Shown: positions 1 through 11,907 of the stretch, one piece after another
How positions within the stretch are numbered: position 1 is the first letter of the stretch
Layout of the letters: the number at the start of each line of letters is the position of its first letter
Source of the DNA: Pratylenchus scribneri
Lineage: Eukaryota > Nematoda > Chromadorea > Rhabditida > Pratylenchidae
Assembly: GCA_030063045.1 (NCBI GenBank)
Contig: JAQSEB010000042.1
Coordinates: 620,001-684,000 of the forward strand
Reading direction: 5' to 3'
DNA length: 64,000 bases
Made by a program: the position numbers and the translations under genes
Notes under the pieces: generated by a model
The model's database searches: none
What the model was told of the DNA's origin: nothing
What the model saw: the letters and a program-made list of their open reading frames with translations, nothing else

Positions 1-399
1 GGAGAAACCGAAACGGATAACCTATATTTTTAAAATACCGGAAACCTGATTTTAAAACCTAAGCACTCTAAAAACCGAAATTGAAATTATGATTAATATT
101 CATTCATTGAATTACCATTTTAATAAAAAAAATTGAAAAATTAGTGTTTTAAATTTTTTAATATTCCAAATTTTTATGGAGAAATTTATGCAAAACTTAA
201 ATTAAAATCTTTTAGATAAAATTTTATTATTTCCAATACAGTAAATTAATAAATTAATATTTTTTAATCGAAAAAATTAGGAAATAAAATTAAATATAAA
301 ATTCAATTTATTTGTTGTTTTTTCAATGTCTCCCATTCATAATTAAGGAAATTGTTGGAAAAGATAAAATCAGAACGATTTGCTTGAGAAGTATCAAAG

Positions 400-1446
400 G
401 CAGCAGTAGCATATACAATAGAATTAGTGAAAAATTCAAAGGGAAAGATGAAAACGAAATCCCTGTTGAATTCTTCAAATTCGATTATAATTTGGTAGAG
501 ATGATTAAACAAAATTTGGGATTGCCATCAGATTTTCTCAAAATAGAAAACTTTATCGTCGCAAACACAACTAAAAAAGAGGAAAAAAGAATGGCTGTGC
601 GCAAATCAAAAGTATACTAATAAAATTCATTTTTATCAAATATAAATTAATGCTTTTTAAAAATATAATTTGTATACTTTTGCAATTTAAGTTTTTTTTC
701 GGAATCTTTTTAGCTGGAATAGGGAAATAATTTTAATTGTATAGATAAAATTTTAAAGAATGCAAAGACGGTTTCAGTTAGAGAAAATAGATGAAATTTA
801 AAACCGAAATTGGGAATTTTTGCTCTTTAAAAGCGAAAATAGGAGAACTCTAACGCGAAATTTTTTCCCAAACCAAACCGGAAAAGTCTAAAACCATATT
901 TCCAATATACAATCATTTGTCTGCTGTCGTATATGGACGGCCAAAAAATTGTAACCATTTTAAATTGAATATATAAGAGAATTAGATTAAATAGGTTGGC
1001 AATAAGGCAATGCTTTGACGTTTAAAGCGTTTTTTTGTGTAGTCTACATAAAATTCCCGCAATTTCGTCGATTCAACTCAAGGGTTAATGCAAAAATACA
1101 TTCTTCTAGTCAATGTCTCTGGCTATAAAATAGGGCATCAAACTAATTAATTTTAACAATAGTTACAAATTGGTCAAAATTTAAATAAAATTCCATTTTT
1201 TATTAGAGAAAAGAAATTTATTCCCCTTTATTTCCACAGATTCGAATTGCAGCTGCCAAATTAATATTGGTCTATGAACGATTGAAGGCGATGTTTTATG
1301 AGGAAGAAGAATTGAATGAAAATGAAAAGAAAAATGCGCAAGAAATAACAGAACTTTTGAGTCAAATTTATATGCAGCCAATACCAGCAAAGCGTTTTGG
1401 TGAATTACTTTATAAATATATATTTGAGAATTTCCAAAATGTATAA
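400..1446 (+). CDS. Family A secreted protein, copy A1, 3' end only
   Basis: This is the last part of a gene whose front lies outside the window. Exons are read at about 400-611 and 1240-1446. The first codes for a lysine-rich stretch with the family motif N-L-G-L-P-S-D-F and ends M-A-V-R-K-S-K at a GTATAC donor. The second follows a TTTCCACAG acceptor, begins I-R-I-A-A-A-K-L-I-L-V-Y-E-R-L-K and stops after F-Q-N-V. The same two exons end A2, A3 and A4, which is the main support. The family is not recognised; the 3' end is predicted to be helical and charged. The acceptor at 398-399 is inferred from the A4 paralogue and leaves a partial first codon, so the exact 5' limit is uncertain. Confidence 0.65.
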
Positions 1447-1889
1447 TTTGAAATGGCAGTCTTCATTTAGACAATCTGAAACCACGAATATATTCAAGAT
1501 TCAACCTATAAAATTACAAATTATTTATCCATGATTTAATCCGAAATCATTTATGTTAGTTATATATGATAAATCATTTTGTTGAAATTACACAATTGAT
1601 TAGAAATATTTTACAAAGCCAGATTTTGCATTCCATTAAAGAATAATTAGTAAAAATTTCTTGCAGTGAAAAAAATATATAAAAAGTAGTACAAATGTCA
1701 ATATTTTGTAAGTTTATCAATTTATGCGGTTGAAATGTTTTATAATTATTTATTTAAATAATTCAATAACGATTTTTTAAATGTAAATATTTAATTATTT
1801 CCATAAGCAGCAATTCTGTATTTGCAAATTGCAACTATATCTTTTGCCGGTCAAAATTTTTGTAGCGATATAGCAAAATTTACCTATGA
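1447..1889. other. Spacer after A1, no gene seen
   Basis: AT-rich DNA with only short ORFs. It separates the A1 stop codon from the small insertion at 1898. I see nothing coding or structured here. Confidence 0.5.
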
Positions 1890-1897
1890 GTAAAAAT

Positions 1898-2079
1898 TAG
1901 AGATCGGACGAGACGAGATTCTCGCCGAGATTTTCCGAGATCTCGGTCCGTGAGTCAACTGAGATCCTCGACCGAAATCTCCGTCGGTCTTTTTTCTGGG
2001 TGGACCGAGAATTTCCGAGACCGAGATTTTCCGAGATTCTGGGACTGAGATCTCGCTCGGTCCTCCTTGCCGATCTCTA
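1898..2079. mobile_element. hAT-type MITE, 182 bp, TAGAGATCGG ends
   Basis: The element starts TAGAGATCGG and ends CCGATCTCTA, an inverted pair. It is flanked on both sides by the 8-bp direct repeat GTAAAAAT (1890-1897 and 2080-2087). The inside is relatively GC-rich and full of CCGAGAT/ATCTCGG words, so each strand can fold on itself. The YARNG-type ends and 8-bp target duplication fit hAT. It encodes no protein and would need a transposase in trans. Confidence 0.85.
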
Positions 2080-2336
2080 GTAAAAATCAATATTCCCAAA
2101 GGACAAAGGAATAACAAAAGTTAAGGATTTAATGGGAGCAAAGATTAATTCAAAATTGAATGTGCAAAATGCATTTTCCACTATAACTCCGGAATCCTTC
2201 AATAAAATTGGATTTTTTTCTTTGCATTTTATCGCGCAAAAAAAAAGTTTGGAACAATTTTATGATTGACCTTGGTGTAATTGTTGCCTTCCTAGTACCT
2301 TGTTCGAAACAAAAAAAAATCTTAAAGCAAAACTGA

Positions 2337-2456
2337 GAACAATAGAACCAGCGGAGAAACCGAAACCGAAGGTCACGGAATTGGAATATTGTTGTTGGCA
2401 ATTCGTAGACTATGTCATCATTTGCATGTACTTGGTCAGAGCTCATAGGACAGAAT
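2337..2456. repeat. Family A upstream block, copy 1, left part
   Basis: This stretch (AACAGAACC..GGAGAAACCGAAACCGAAG, then TATTGTTGGCAA..CGTAGACT) recurs upstream of A3 at about 10645 and at 16780, with a weaker copy near 15690. It is part of the repeated spacer before each family A gene. It is interrupted at 2456 by the hAT element and continues at 4250. Confidence 0.6.
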
Positions 2457-4241
2457 CAGGGGTGGGGTCGAAATTTCGATTTTCGATTTCGATCGTCGAA
2501 ATTTCGATGTTTTAGTTTCGATTCGATTTCGAAAAGCGTCGAGTTTCGAAAAAATTTCGAAAAAGGCAAGGGGGGACCCTTTGCTAGTTTTAATCAAAAA
2601 TTTGGTGTATTTTTTTAAACGAATTCCTTTTTTACTTTCAATTTTCTTCTTTATCAATTATATTTTATTCTTCTTCTCTTTGATTGACATAATTCTAAAT
2701 CCTATATCAAATAAATTATTTCGAATTAACATTTAATTAATTCCTAAATCAATAAATTTTACATTGTTTTTGTTTTTTTAAGAATAAGGAAAAATGAAAG
2801 AACATGGTAAAGATTCTTGGTGGTATTATTTTGATAGAATTGGCAAAACAACAAAAGCCCAATGCAAAGTGCCAACATGCAAAAAAGTTATTGATCAAGG
2901 CCCAACAAAAGCAACAAACAAATTAGAATGTCATTTGAAAAATCATCATAAACCGCTTTATAAACAACGAGAAAAGGCTAAAAAAGAAGTGGAACAACGA
3001 AAACAGGCACAACAAAACAAATTGTCTTTCAACCGGAAAATATCAGAAATGATTCAAGGTTTACTAATTATTTTACCTATTAAATTATATGTGAAATATA
3101 AAGAAGAAGCAGCACTTCGTCAGCAAAGGAAGTGGAGGAATGTGTTACCAATGAAAATGCCGAGCCCGAGGATGGAGGATTTGAACAAAATTTGGAACAA
3201 TTGTTGAGAACACATGGAAAAACACCAGAACAAGCGATGGAAATATTGTCAAGAATGGCCCAACAAGGAAGAAATAATAATAATGCACCACAAGTTCACT
3301 TCAAATGCAACCGTTTGGGCCAATCAACAATAATGGAAGCATTTAGTACCGTTTATAAACAAAAAAAACAAATTAAACTATATTTTAGCTCAATGGAGAG
3401 AAAATGGAGAAAAAACATTAGATTTGGAGGACAAAATAATGTTGATGATTGCAACAGATGGATTACCTCTACGGACCGTTGAAAAGGCTGGATTTAACAT
3501 CTTTTTGAGCCATGTTATTCCGCAATTTAAAATAAAAAATCGTCGTTATTATCGGGAGAATGTTTTGCCGCGTGTTTATGAAAATTTGAGAAGAAGAATG
3601 ATTGACGATTTATCGACCATAAATTATATGAGTCTAACATTCGATTCATGGGAGAGCAAATCATGCAATCATTCTCTTTCAATCATTTTTTGAAACAGAA
3701 AATTATTTTCTAATAGGAACTTGACAAATATTTGCGTGCGCGAAGAACCGATTCAAAAGTAAACCTATCGGCTTGGTGGAATGCAAATCGGGCGGAATTT
3801 CCATTCCTTTATCAACTTTATGAAAAATACCATTCGGCTCCAGTTGGCAGCGTCGAGAGTGAACGAGTATTCAGTTCTGCCCGCTTTATTCTCAATGATT
3901 TGCGCCAAAGTTTGACGCCAGAAAATTTGAAAAAGCTTCTTTTCCTTCACCAAAATGTGCCACTTTACAATTTTAAATTTTGATGCTGAATATTAAATAA
4001 TTTTTTGAAATATGATTGAATATAATTTTTGGATAAAAATTTCACCATTTTTATATTTTCTGAATTTTTTTTTCAATTTTTAAAGGATTGAAAATTTTTT
4101 TGAAAAATTTCGATTTTCGATTTCGATTTTCGAAATTTCGACGTTTTAGTTTCGTTTCGATTTCGATTTCGATTTGGATGTGAGTTTCGATTTCGAAGCA
4201 AATTTCGATTTCGATTTTTTTGAGTTTCGACCCCAGCCCTG
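2457..4241 (+). mobile_element. hAT transposon, internally deleted, 1785 bp
   Basis: The left end CAGGGGTGGGGTCGA and the right end TCGACCCCAGCCCTG are inverted repeats differing at one base. The flanking 8-bp target duplication GACAGAAT is perfect (2449-2456 and 4242-4249). Subterminal DNA on both sides is built of TTTCGAT/ATCGAAA repeats, as expected for transposase-binding regions. The interior encodes pieces of a BED-finger hAT transposase whose catalytic middle is missing, so this copy is non-autonomous. It landed in the repeated upstream spacer of A2. Confidence 0.92.
2794..3983 (+). pseudogene. hAT transposase remnant: BED finger and hATC dimerisation region
   Basis: Three to four frames carry recognisable pieces. 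At 2794-3052 there is an N-terminal BED zinc finger: paired W residues, C-x4-C (CKVPTC) and an H-x4-H (HLKNHH) pattern, then a lysine-rich stretch. At 3424-3693 there is a transposase segment ending L-T-F-D-S-W-E-S, which resembles the first catalytic Asp region of hAT enzymes. At 3732-3983 comes the C-terminal hATC signature, with paired W followed by F-P, then S-V-E-S-E-R-V-F-S-S-A and L-L-F-L-H-Q-N. Most of the RNase-H-like core between the last two is absent and frames differ, so no active enzyme is expected. Domain calls rest on known hAT motifs and are confident; the precise exon structure is not. Confidence 0.85.
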
Positions 4242-5118
4242 GACAGAATCATGTGATATCCGCTGCGCCGAAGAAGGTGTATTTGATGGGGAGGAGAAAA
4301 TGAAATCAGCACGATGCGAAATGCATGCGCCCGCGCATTCAACAGAATAGAACAGAGCAGCGGCAACGAGAATGTTGGCCGCCATTAATACAAAGAAAGA
4401 CCAATTAGCATTTAATTTGAATAATTTAATTGAAAACTTTTTATCATTGCTAATTTGGTATAGTTTAATTTATTCATCAATTGAAATTTTGAAAAAAAGA
4501 ATTCAAATTGCCTCACAAATTCATTAAATGCTGGAAAATATGTTCTACTTGTCATTGCTTTTTTTCTATTGGAAGTTGGCGCGCGCGCATCTCATATTGG
4601 CCCAATTTGCTTCCTTCAATCAATTCATCCCTTTTTCTCTGGCCCAATCCTTCAAAGACTTATCCACATCGATTGGCCAATAATCTAGGTGTGATTGTGC
4701 CGTTCTATTCCACCGAACCGTGCGCATGCACAATGCCTTTCGAGTCATGCAATTGTTGGACACATTATCTTTTCTCCATCAGTTTCTCTAGTCCGATATT
4801 TCGAAGACATGTTGGCCAAAATCCATGTTATGCCGCGTGCTTTGCCCTTTGCGCACGTCAACAAAATTTGTATTTTGAATTCACTCTCCATTTGGCCATC
4901 CATCCACGAGACCTTCTTCTCCTCAAATTGATCCAATTTTCACATAAAGAAAAGAATAAGTATTCAAATTTTTTGAGAAAATAAAAATTCGCCAACGGCA
5001 TTTGTTCAAATTCCAAAACTTCTTAAACCAACTTTCATTGTCTTATCTTTTTATTTATTTATTTCGTAATTAATCATTGCCAAAAAATATTATTCAAATA
5101 ATCCAGGTACTTCAAAAA
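4242..5118. repeat. Family A upstream block, copy 1, right part (A2 promoter region)
   Basis: The block holds the recurring phrase GCGGCAACGAGAATGTTGGCCGCCATTAAT (4358-4387), seen again near 10930, 15930, 17065 and 17415. A second part, from about 4560 to 5000, with repeated TTGGCC words, matches the DNA before A4 (17600-18070). Open frames here (for example 4508-4984) are promoter repeat and not taken as genes. Confidence 0.6.
4931..4950 (+). promoter_or_regulatory. Candidate TATA region of A2
   Basis: The sequence ATCCAATTTTCACATAAAGA lies about 170 bases before the A2 start codon. The A4 counterpart is ATCCAATTTACATATAAAGG and the A3 counterpart CCATTTTCTATAAAGAAAA at similar distances. 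Conservation across paralogues supports a core promoter, but no start site is known. Confidence 0.4.
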
Positions 5119-8002
5119 ATGCTATGCAAATTTCCCAAATTTTCTCAATTAATTTATTCTTCCATATTATTAATTTTAATTTTGGGTACAAAATTTGCGG
5201 ATCCGACTCCAACAGAAAAAGACAAAAAATTCATTAAGTTATGCAATGAAATGTACAAAAAAATTGAGGTAACTTTTAAAAATATAAGAATTAGGAAATT
5301 TTTCAAAAAAAATTTTTAAAGACAATAACAATAATAATATTAAAATGTGAGTTCATTTGAGTACGAATTTTAATTTATATAATATATTCCCATACTTATC
5401 TTTTTAAGACTAAATTGAACCAAACACCTTTAACAATCTTCCCAATCAAAAATTATCATGATCAGCCATGGGTCACATCCAAAGAGGATTTCAGCAGCTT
5501 TATTCTGGAAAAAATAGAACTTTTGGCTGAAGTATTTGGAAAAATTCAAGAGAAAATTAACAATGAAGAGAAATCTTTATTCGACCTTGCCATCGATAAA
5601 TTCGAAACGGCCATAATGAATGCCGAAAAAGATGGCGGGAAATATGGCTGGATTTTGAAAAATGCTTTGGATGGAAATAAACGACACTTTTTCAATTATA
5701 TTTTGCAGGAATATCCATCTTCTTTTTTCATCTCCTTTTTGGATGAACTTTTATGGAAACCTGACGGTAAAATTTTTAATATAATTTTAAGAATAATCGA
5801 AATAATAAAAATACATAGAAGCAGGTAGTGCGAATGCAAATCATTCCGTGGAAATTAAAAAGGAAAAATTAAGAAAAAAGATGAATGAATTCATAAAAGT
5901 TCTGAAAATAGAAATTGTTTATGGCCAAAGCGTTGGTGCAATCAAGTGAGTGCAAATAAATAAATCTTCTAAAATAATTGAATTAAAAAAATTATTTTAA
6001 ACTTATCAGTCGGATCCGCAACCCTTAACTCAGCCCCTCAATTTCCTTTCCACAAATCCCTTCTCTTCCCTGAAAAAAAATTGGCTTTATAAGTCGAAAT
6101 CAAGATAGAAATTTTCTGATTGCGTTTGAACAAAAAAATCTCAAAGAGTGAAGGTGATTAGATTTTTGCCAGTTTAAAAATATTTCGTAATTTACGAAAA
6201 CTTTTTTTTAATTTTATGCTTATAATGTTTTTATTTAAGTCAGATCAAAGTGAGGTACTCAAATTTCAAAGAACAATTCAACGGGATAAAAAAATTTAAA
6301 AAAAGTGACAATTTGGAAATGATTCTAAATAATCCAAAAACAAATTTGGATATTAAATTTAAAGAAATTGAAATTGCTGAAAAAAAGGTAAAAGAATGAA
6401 ATGAATTTTTTTTTAATTTTCCAACAATCTGAAGTCGCCTGAATCCAAAGCATACTTTTTTTACAATTTATTGAACAATACAACCAATATGGTCTGTGAA
6501 AATTTGGAGCAATTAGTGGGCGAAGCTATAGATTTGCATGACTCTGTGAATAACATGGAGGCTCGAAAAGAAATGCCAACCGCAACTTGGGCTTTGGTGG
6601 AGCTGATTATGAAGCCAATACTTCATCTAGTATTAAATGAGGCCATTGAAGCATTGTCGTCGAATAAATCTAAAAGTGCAAAAAATTTTGTGGAGACATT
6701 AGAGAGAAAACAGGTTTTACCATTGATTGTGTTAGAAAATTTGTAGAGTTAAAATTATTAATAATTCAATTCTTTGTTTTAATTAGGTACCACCGGTCTA
6801 TATATGGACATGGAATATTTGCAATATAATGGGGATGCTATAATTGAGAACAAAAATTCTAGTATTTTAGTATTGATGATGGCAAAGCTATTGGATCAAT
6901 TATTTATATAGTATTTTAATTTAAATTAACAACAAAATGATATAAAAATAATTAATCATTGTTCGGTTATCGTTATCTATATTAGTCAGTAATGGCCAAA
7001 AATAATATTTTTGGTTAAATCAATGTTTTTTTGGCTAATTTTATCTGTAATCAAAATATTATAATGCATTTTGATATCATTTTGTAGTTATTTTTTGGTC
7101 AAAATTGATACAGTAATTAGTTGCTTCGGATATGGATGTTTCATTTCCAGACATTTTGACAAGTCATAACTCTGCAATCTTGTTATCATTGTGCAGCGCT
7201 ATTCGAGGTCCATTGAATAGCATAGAACGATTTGGAAAAATTCAATATCCTCTTAATACCAAGCTTCTAAATAAAGAAATATTCACTTTTTCGTCCTAAG
7301 TTAATCAAAAAACTTTATTCAATAGAGCTTGAATAGCTCATCTAATGATAGAAAAATTTTATTAAAAGATTTCTTTTTGGCTGAATTATGACTTGTCAAA
7401 ATGGCTAGGAATGAAATGGGCAGTGGCCATCAATACCCACACTCTAGTAGTTTTATCACCATCGATTTCGACACTAAACCATTTCGCCACCAATTGTTAT
7501 AATATTGTAGAAATTTAGTAAAATAATAAAAATAAATTGGATTCCAAATTCATTTTAATTTAAAGGTTAATGCTGAAAGTGAGCCAAACAGTAGCAGCAG
7601 AAGCAGCAGAAATAACAAAAAAGGCAAAGGAATTGTTGATAGCAAATTCGAATACTATCTGGAGGAAAAGATCAAGGAAAAACTACAATTGGAGAATAAT
7701 TATTTAACATTAGAAGGGCTTCTTGTGAAAAAAAGTATTAACAAGGCCAATTATAATAATCAAGAGAATATAGAAGTTGTTAAGCGCGAATCGAATGTAA
7801 TTTTACATTCATCCAATAATTGTGTATCCCCATCCCAACATCCCATTGACAGATTCGAATTGCTGCGGCAAAATTATTATTGGCTTATGAACGGTTGAAA
7901 GCAATGTATTATGTGCGGCGCGAATTGAATGCCGATGAATTGAAGAATGCTGAAGAATTGGCCTATAATTTGATTACCAATTTTTTGATGATTGATAAAT
8001 GA
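5119..8002 (+). CDS. Family A secreted protein, copy A2 (478 aa)
   Basis: Seven exons can be joined with GT-AG introns in one frame: 5119-5268, 5409-5766, 5825-5945, 6240-6387, 6435-6713, 7566-7796 and 7853-8002. The start M-L-C-K-F-P-K-F is followed by a hydrophobic run (I-L-L-I-L-I-L-G) and A-D-P, a signal peptide, so secretion is predicted. Later landmarks shared with A3 and A4 are Q-E-Y-P-S-S-F-F-I-S-F-L-D-E-L-L-W-K, I-E-I-V-Y-G-Q-S-V-G-A-I, Y-N-L-L-N-N and I-R-I-A-A-A-K-L-L-L-A-Y-E-R-L-K. The mature protein is mainly charged and helical with no domain I recognise. An upstream in-frame ATG at 5077 is less likely because a splice-acceptor-like CAG lies between it and 5119. A secreted effector role is inference from context only. 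Confidence 0.75.
7138..7417. repeat. Foldback element in A2 intron 5
   Basis: The left arm (7138-7174, containing ACATTTTGACAAGTCATAA) is the near inverted complement of the right arm (7384-7417, TTATGACTTGTCAAAATGGC). About 210 bases separate them. No coding capacity; most likely a small inverted-repeat element inserted into the long intron. Confidence 0.6.
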
Positions 8003-8694
8003 CAAAAAAAAAAAGCTTACTGATGGATTGATTTATATATTTATTGAAAGCATATTGAGAATGTTTTGTTAATTTATAATTTCTATGGAATGTCTAAAAA
8101 GTTCCGATTTATCTTTCTTCGAAAATTGTGAAAACCGAAAACTAAATATAAGTATTAATTATCGCGATTATTTTTGATTATTTTTCAATGATTTTTTCAT
8201 AAATGATTTGAATTTTTACAATTTAATTTTAATTTTAGGACATGATTAAACTTTCATTGTGAATTCGGGAAGAATGTCACAATAGAGAATAATTTCCGCA
8301 TCCTTCTGCAATGCTAATTAGAATGCAGCATTTAGATGGAACATTTACAACCAATTTTATCATTTAATTTAACGCCTATTTCGGTTTATTTAAGATAAAA
8401 CTGAGATCAGCAAAATCAGCGGAAAAACAAAATTGAAGGCATTGAAACCGCGATCTTTCCTAATTTACATTTTCATCGGTCTCAAAAATCATAACTCGGT
8501 AGAGAAGAGATGAAAAATTAAGGAATGACACCAATCAAACTGCAGTGTTGAGAATATTTTTGTTCATTTGATTTAAAAAAGGGAAATATTCTCTTGTTCT
8601 CATTTATAATAGCCGAAGGGAAGAATCAAGATTGACAATTGATAATACCAAAGTTAGAGCAGTTGCATTAACTTTTTAGCCCATTTTCTGCGAA
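8003..8694. other. Spacer between A2 and the 8.7 kb transposon, no gene seen
   Basis: AT-rich spacer with no convincing coding region. Confidence 0.5.
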
Positions 8695-8702
8695 GTATTA
8701 AC

Positions 8703-10587
8703 TAGGGTTGGCCCCCGGCGCCCGGGGAACGATTTTCGGGGACGGGGAATTGCGGGGAGACAAGCTTCGGGGACGGGGACGGGGAGAGCTTCGCGGGGAG
8801 GGGAACGGGGCCGGGGACGGGGTCCCCGAAATTTCGGGGAATTTGCCCTTTCTTGGAAAAAATTTTTTTTCCAACTTTCAAAAAATCTTTTTATTTCTAA
8901 AATTTTTCCGAACGTCTAATAAATAAATAAAATGTATAAAATTGAATGATTTAAAATATTTTATAATAAAAGTCGTCCCATTTCTTCATCCGGAATTTGT
9001 TCCCAAATTGGCTCATCATCCGATCCTGGCTCATTTTCTTTTGTTTTTTCTTCCTCCAACAATGGATTCGAAATCAAATTGGCCTTTGCAACCAGCAAAT
9101 TTTGAACAGTGCTAGCATGGATCCTGAATTGTCGAAATATTTTAATATTAAATTAGAATATTGTTCTTAAACCTATTGCGCAAATTATTGTAGAAAAGCA
9201 AAGTTGCTTTGTTGAAAAGGCATTCTGACGAGACGGAAGTGGCAGTAAAGAAATGAAGTGCTAGGGCTGCACGCGAAAGCATAGGAAATTAGAGTTGATG
9301 AGCATCCCATCATTTGAAAATGTCCAATTTCTCAGGGTCGATGTTCTCCATAGTTAGATTCACTGTCCACAACTCGGCATGTCCCTTCCGACAAGTAAAA
9401 AGTTACTGATCCCACTTTCGGCCTCTAACAATCCGAAATCCGGTTCTTCCTCTTGCGCTTGTTGGATGGTTATTCCGGCCAAAAAATGCCTTTGCCTTCT
9501 TTCATTCAACAAAGGAGTGAATGCAATGGCCAATGGAGGCAATTGTTCATCTGGGAAGAGTAGCTGTAGCCGATTGAGTGATTCCGTCGATCGGGCCAAT
9601 TCATGGAAGAAGACCTTGATTGTGACTTGTGAGGGCGAAATGAAAGTGGATGGATGTCTTTCCAGCCAAGGAATATACATGGGTTGTATCCAATTGTTCG
9701 GCAATGGCATCCGCCCTTTTCAGCTCAGACCCCAATGCTTCCAAGTTCCAAACTTTTTGCGCTATGTGCCGTCTTTTTCAACAGTTACAATGCCAATTGA
9801 CCAATTGTAGATATGAACCCGAAAATGAATAAGGAGGCATAATGCCCGACAAATATTAACATTTAAGCGCATTTAATGGATTGAGACGAATTTCAATATT
9901 GATAAGAATTTTTTGGTGGACACACTTTAGAAGACTCTAGTTTAGGCCCATTTAGGCCATCTTTTTGTCATAAAGAAGAAAGCGTAGGGAAAGTAAAGGG
10001 ATGGGCCCTCTCTAGTTATTAAGAGTGTAAGTTTAGGGTTACATTACATGATATTCTTTGAATTATTCTAAACATTTTAATCCTGATGATGCCTAGGGGT
10101 AATCCTTCACTTTCTTCCTTCTCAACAAAAAAGAAGTGGTCTAAAGTTTTGACGATATTTTTCTCTGTAAAATAATTTTTATTTAATTTATAAATAACAT
10201 AAAGCCTGTCAGCTTCCTTTTTTACAATTTATAATGAAATATGAATAATAAAATATGAAATAATAAAGAAAAAATAATGAATTATGAATTAGTATAAAAT
10301 ATGGAAATTGAGTGAGAAAAATGAATTTTTCAATAAAAATTGATTATTTTTCATTAAAAATATCAATTTTCATACATGAAAATAGAGAAAAAAAAGACTT
10401 TTTAGTTGAATTTCCGAAAAAACATTTCCCCCGAAATTTCGGGGTCCCCGGCCGGGGAGAGGCTCCACGGGGAGGGATTCGGGGACGGGGAATATTCATT
10501 TTCGGGGACGGGGACGGGGGACGGGGGCAAAAAAGCCCGGGGACGGGGGGGGGAACGGGGACGGGGAGGGGACGGGGGCCAACCCTA
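8703..10587 (-). mobile_element. hAT-type transposon with GC-rich ends, 1885 bp
   Basis: Ends are TAGGGTTGGCCCCCG and GGGGGCCAACCCTA, inverted to each other. The 8-bp duplication GTATTAAC flanks them exactly (8695-8702 and 10588-10595). Both termini carry long runs of GGGGACGGGGA words, extremely GC-rich against the AT-rich host. The interior holds a decayed hAT transposase 3' end on the - strand. Beyond it (9850-10300) there is AT-rich filler with short matches to nothing else in the window. Confidence 0.9.
8961..9710 (-). pseudogene. Decayed hAT transposase, C-terminal half
   Basis: Reading from 9710 downwards, one frame stays open to 9360, with P-W-L-E-R-H-P-S and a poorly conserved transposase-like body. 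A shifted frame continues through a hATC region: W-D-A-H-Q, F-P-M-L-S-R-A-A-L-A, then A-T-S-V-S-S-E-C-L-F-N-K-A and N-N-L-R-N-R (about 9310-9175). It contains at least two in-frame stops. After a likely intron, 9122-8961 gives I-H-A-S-T-V-Q-N-L-L-V-A-K-A-N-L, an acidic tail and a stop. The V-S-S-E and F-x-x-A pattern is the hAT dimerisation signature. The stops and the frame change mean it is dead. Confidence 0.75.
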
Positions 10588-10639
10588 GTATTAACTGATA
10601 TGGGAGGGGAATATACTATTGAAAAAATCTCTTAAAACT

Positions 10640-11236
10640 AAACCAAACTCAACAGAACCGGTGGAGAAATCGAATCCGAAGACCTCGGTGTGACGATTTA
10701 TTCGTATTTTTGATATTAATATTGTTGGCAAACCGCAGACTGTCATCACAATTTGCGCATGACCTGATCATGGCTCAAAGGGTAGTCAGGAGCTTTTCGC
10801 GCGCGTCGCGGACAAATCGATTTATTCAAAATCAATCGGAGCAAAGGCATTTTGATCAGCCAGAGATGAAATTGATAGAGAAAAGGAAAATCGTGGAATT
10901 AGGCGCGCTCGTAACCAAAACAATAGAATAGCGCAGAGGCAACGAGAATATTGACGGCCATTAATTTTTTTATCAAAAGTAAATTTAAATAATTTAATGG
11001 AAAATCATTTATTTTTAACGAATAGGCAAACTTTTGAATACTTTTATTATGCTGGGTGAAAATTTTTAAAAATTTCATGCCGATTGACCAATTGTTGTTA
11101 AAGTTATTGGCCAATATTGTCGTTTTGATGTTTTCTATTCACCGGAGTCATGTGTGCGCCTACGAAATCTCTTTAGCGTCGTGCCTTTTTTTGTATTTGG
11201 CCATATTCTCTCTTTCCGAATCGATCATTTTTTCTC
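10640..11236. repeat. Family A upstream block, copy 2 (before A3)
   Basis: This matches the block at 2337-2456/4250-4390 and that at 16780-17100: CCGAAGACCTCGGTGTGA, then TTGGCAAACCGCAGACTGTCATC, then CGGACAAATCGATTTATTCA, ending CGAGAATATTGACGGCCATTAAT (10943-10965). It continues into the A3 promoter region. Confidence 0.65.
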
Positions 11237-11244
11237 TTCCCCAG

Positions 11245-11404
11245 CAGGGCTGGGTACAACTCAAAAATGCCGCAATTGCGGTTATCGCAACCGCAACTAA
11301 ATCGAAAAGTTAAGGGTCCCCCTTTACTTTTTTCATAATTTTTCAAAATTTTCCCGAAAAATACCAAATCGAAATCGAAAATCGCAATTGCGGCCCCAGC
11401 CCTG
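11245..11404. mobile_element. hAT MITE, 160 bp, ends related to the 2.5 kb hAT element
   Basis: Ends CAGGGCTGGGTAC and GCGGCCCCAGCCCTG are imperfect inverted repeats. The perfect 8-bp duplication TTCCCCAG flanks them (11237-11244 and 11405-11412). The termini resemble those of the element at 2457 (CAGGG-TGGGG), suggesting the same transposase could have moved both. Inside are GCAATTGCGG and TCGAAATCGAAAATCG words. It sits in the A3 upstream region. Confidence 0.88.
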
Positions 11405-11412
11405 TTCCCCAG

Positions 11413-11907
11413 TGCTTCGAAGGCATATTATCCACACTATAATAGCCAATATTTAGTTGCACCATTGTGCCGTTCTATTCGTCTGAGTGCGCGGTCCTTG
11501 CGTGCATATAACGCAAGTGCTTTATCTCCTTGCTCCTTTTAGGGCCATCATCTTTTCTCAATCAATCTTTTCCTTTTCTCTATTCCATTGCTTCGTTGGC
11601 GTGATCATATTCAAATCAAAAGAGCCCAGGCTACACATCGGAATGCCGCGTGTTTTGCGCACGCTGCCAAATTTTCCTTGCGGAATTCACCCCTCTTCTA
11701 TTCCGTCGTCCTCTGATCTACTCCTATTCGACTTCATCATATTGTTCCATTTTCTATAAAGAAAATAAAAGGCCAGATTTTCAGGGAACAACAATTCAGC
11801 AATTGCATTTCACAAACCCAAATCAAATCCCAATTATTGTGATGTGATGTCTAATTCGATTCAAAAATTGTAAAAATTATTATCAAATTATTTAGATTCC
11901 CGAAAAA
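11413..11907. repeat. A3 promoter region
   Basis: Homologous in patches to the DNA before A2 and A4: TGTGCCGTTCTATTC, GCATGTTTTGCGCACG-like and the CTCCTATTCGACTTCATCATATTG stretch. No gene is called. Confidence 0.45.
11745..11764 (+). promoter_or_regulatory. Candidate TATA region of A3
   Basis: TCCATTTTCTATAAAGAAAA lies about 150 bases before the A3 ATG and aligns with the conserved TATA-like sequences of A2 and A4. Confidence 0.4.

Noticed and set aside
4508..4984. 158-codon open frame upstream of A2
   Set aside because: It lies wholly in the repeated family A promoter block; the same block before A4 is open in other frames only, so it is not under coding constraint.
9360..9810. 143-codon + strand frame
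   Set aside because: It is the complement of the decayed transposase frame on the - strand; the hATC motifs are on the - strand.
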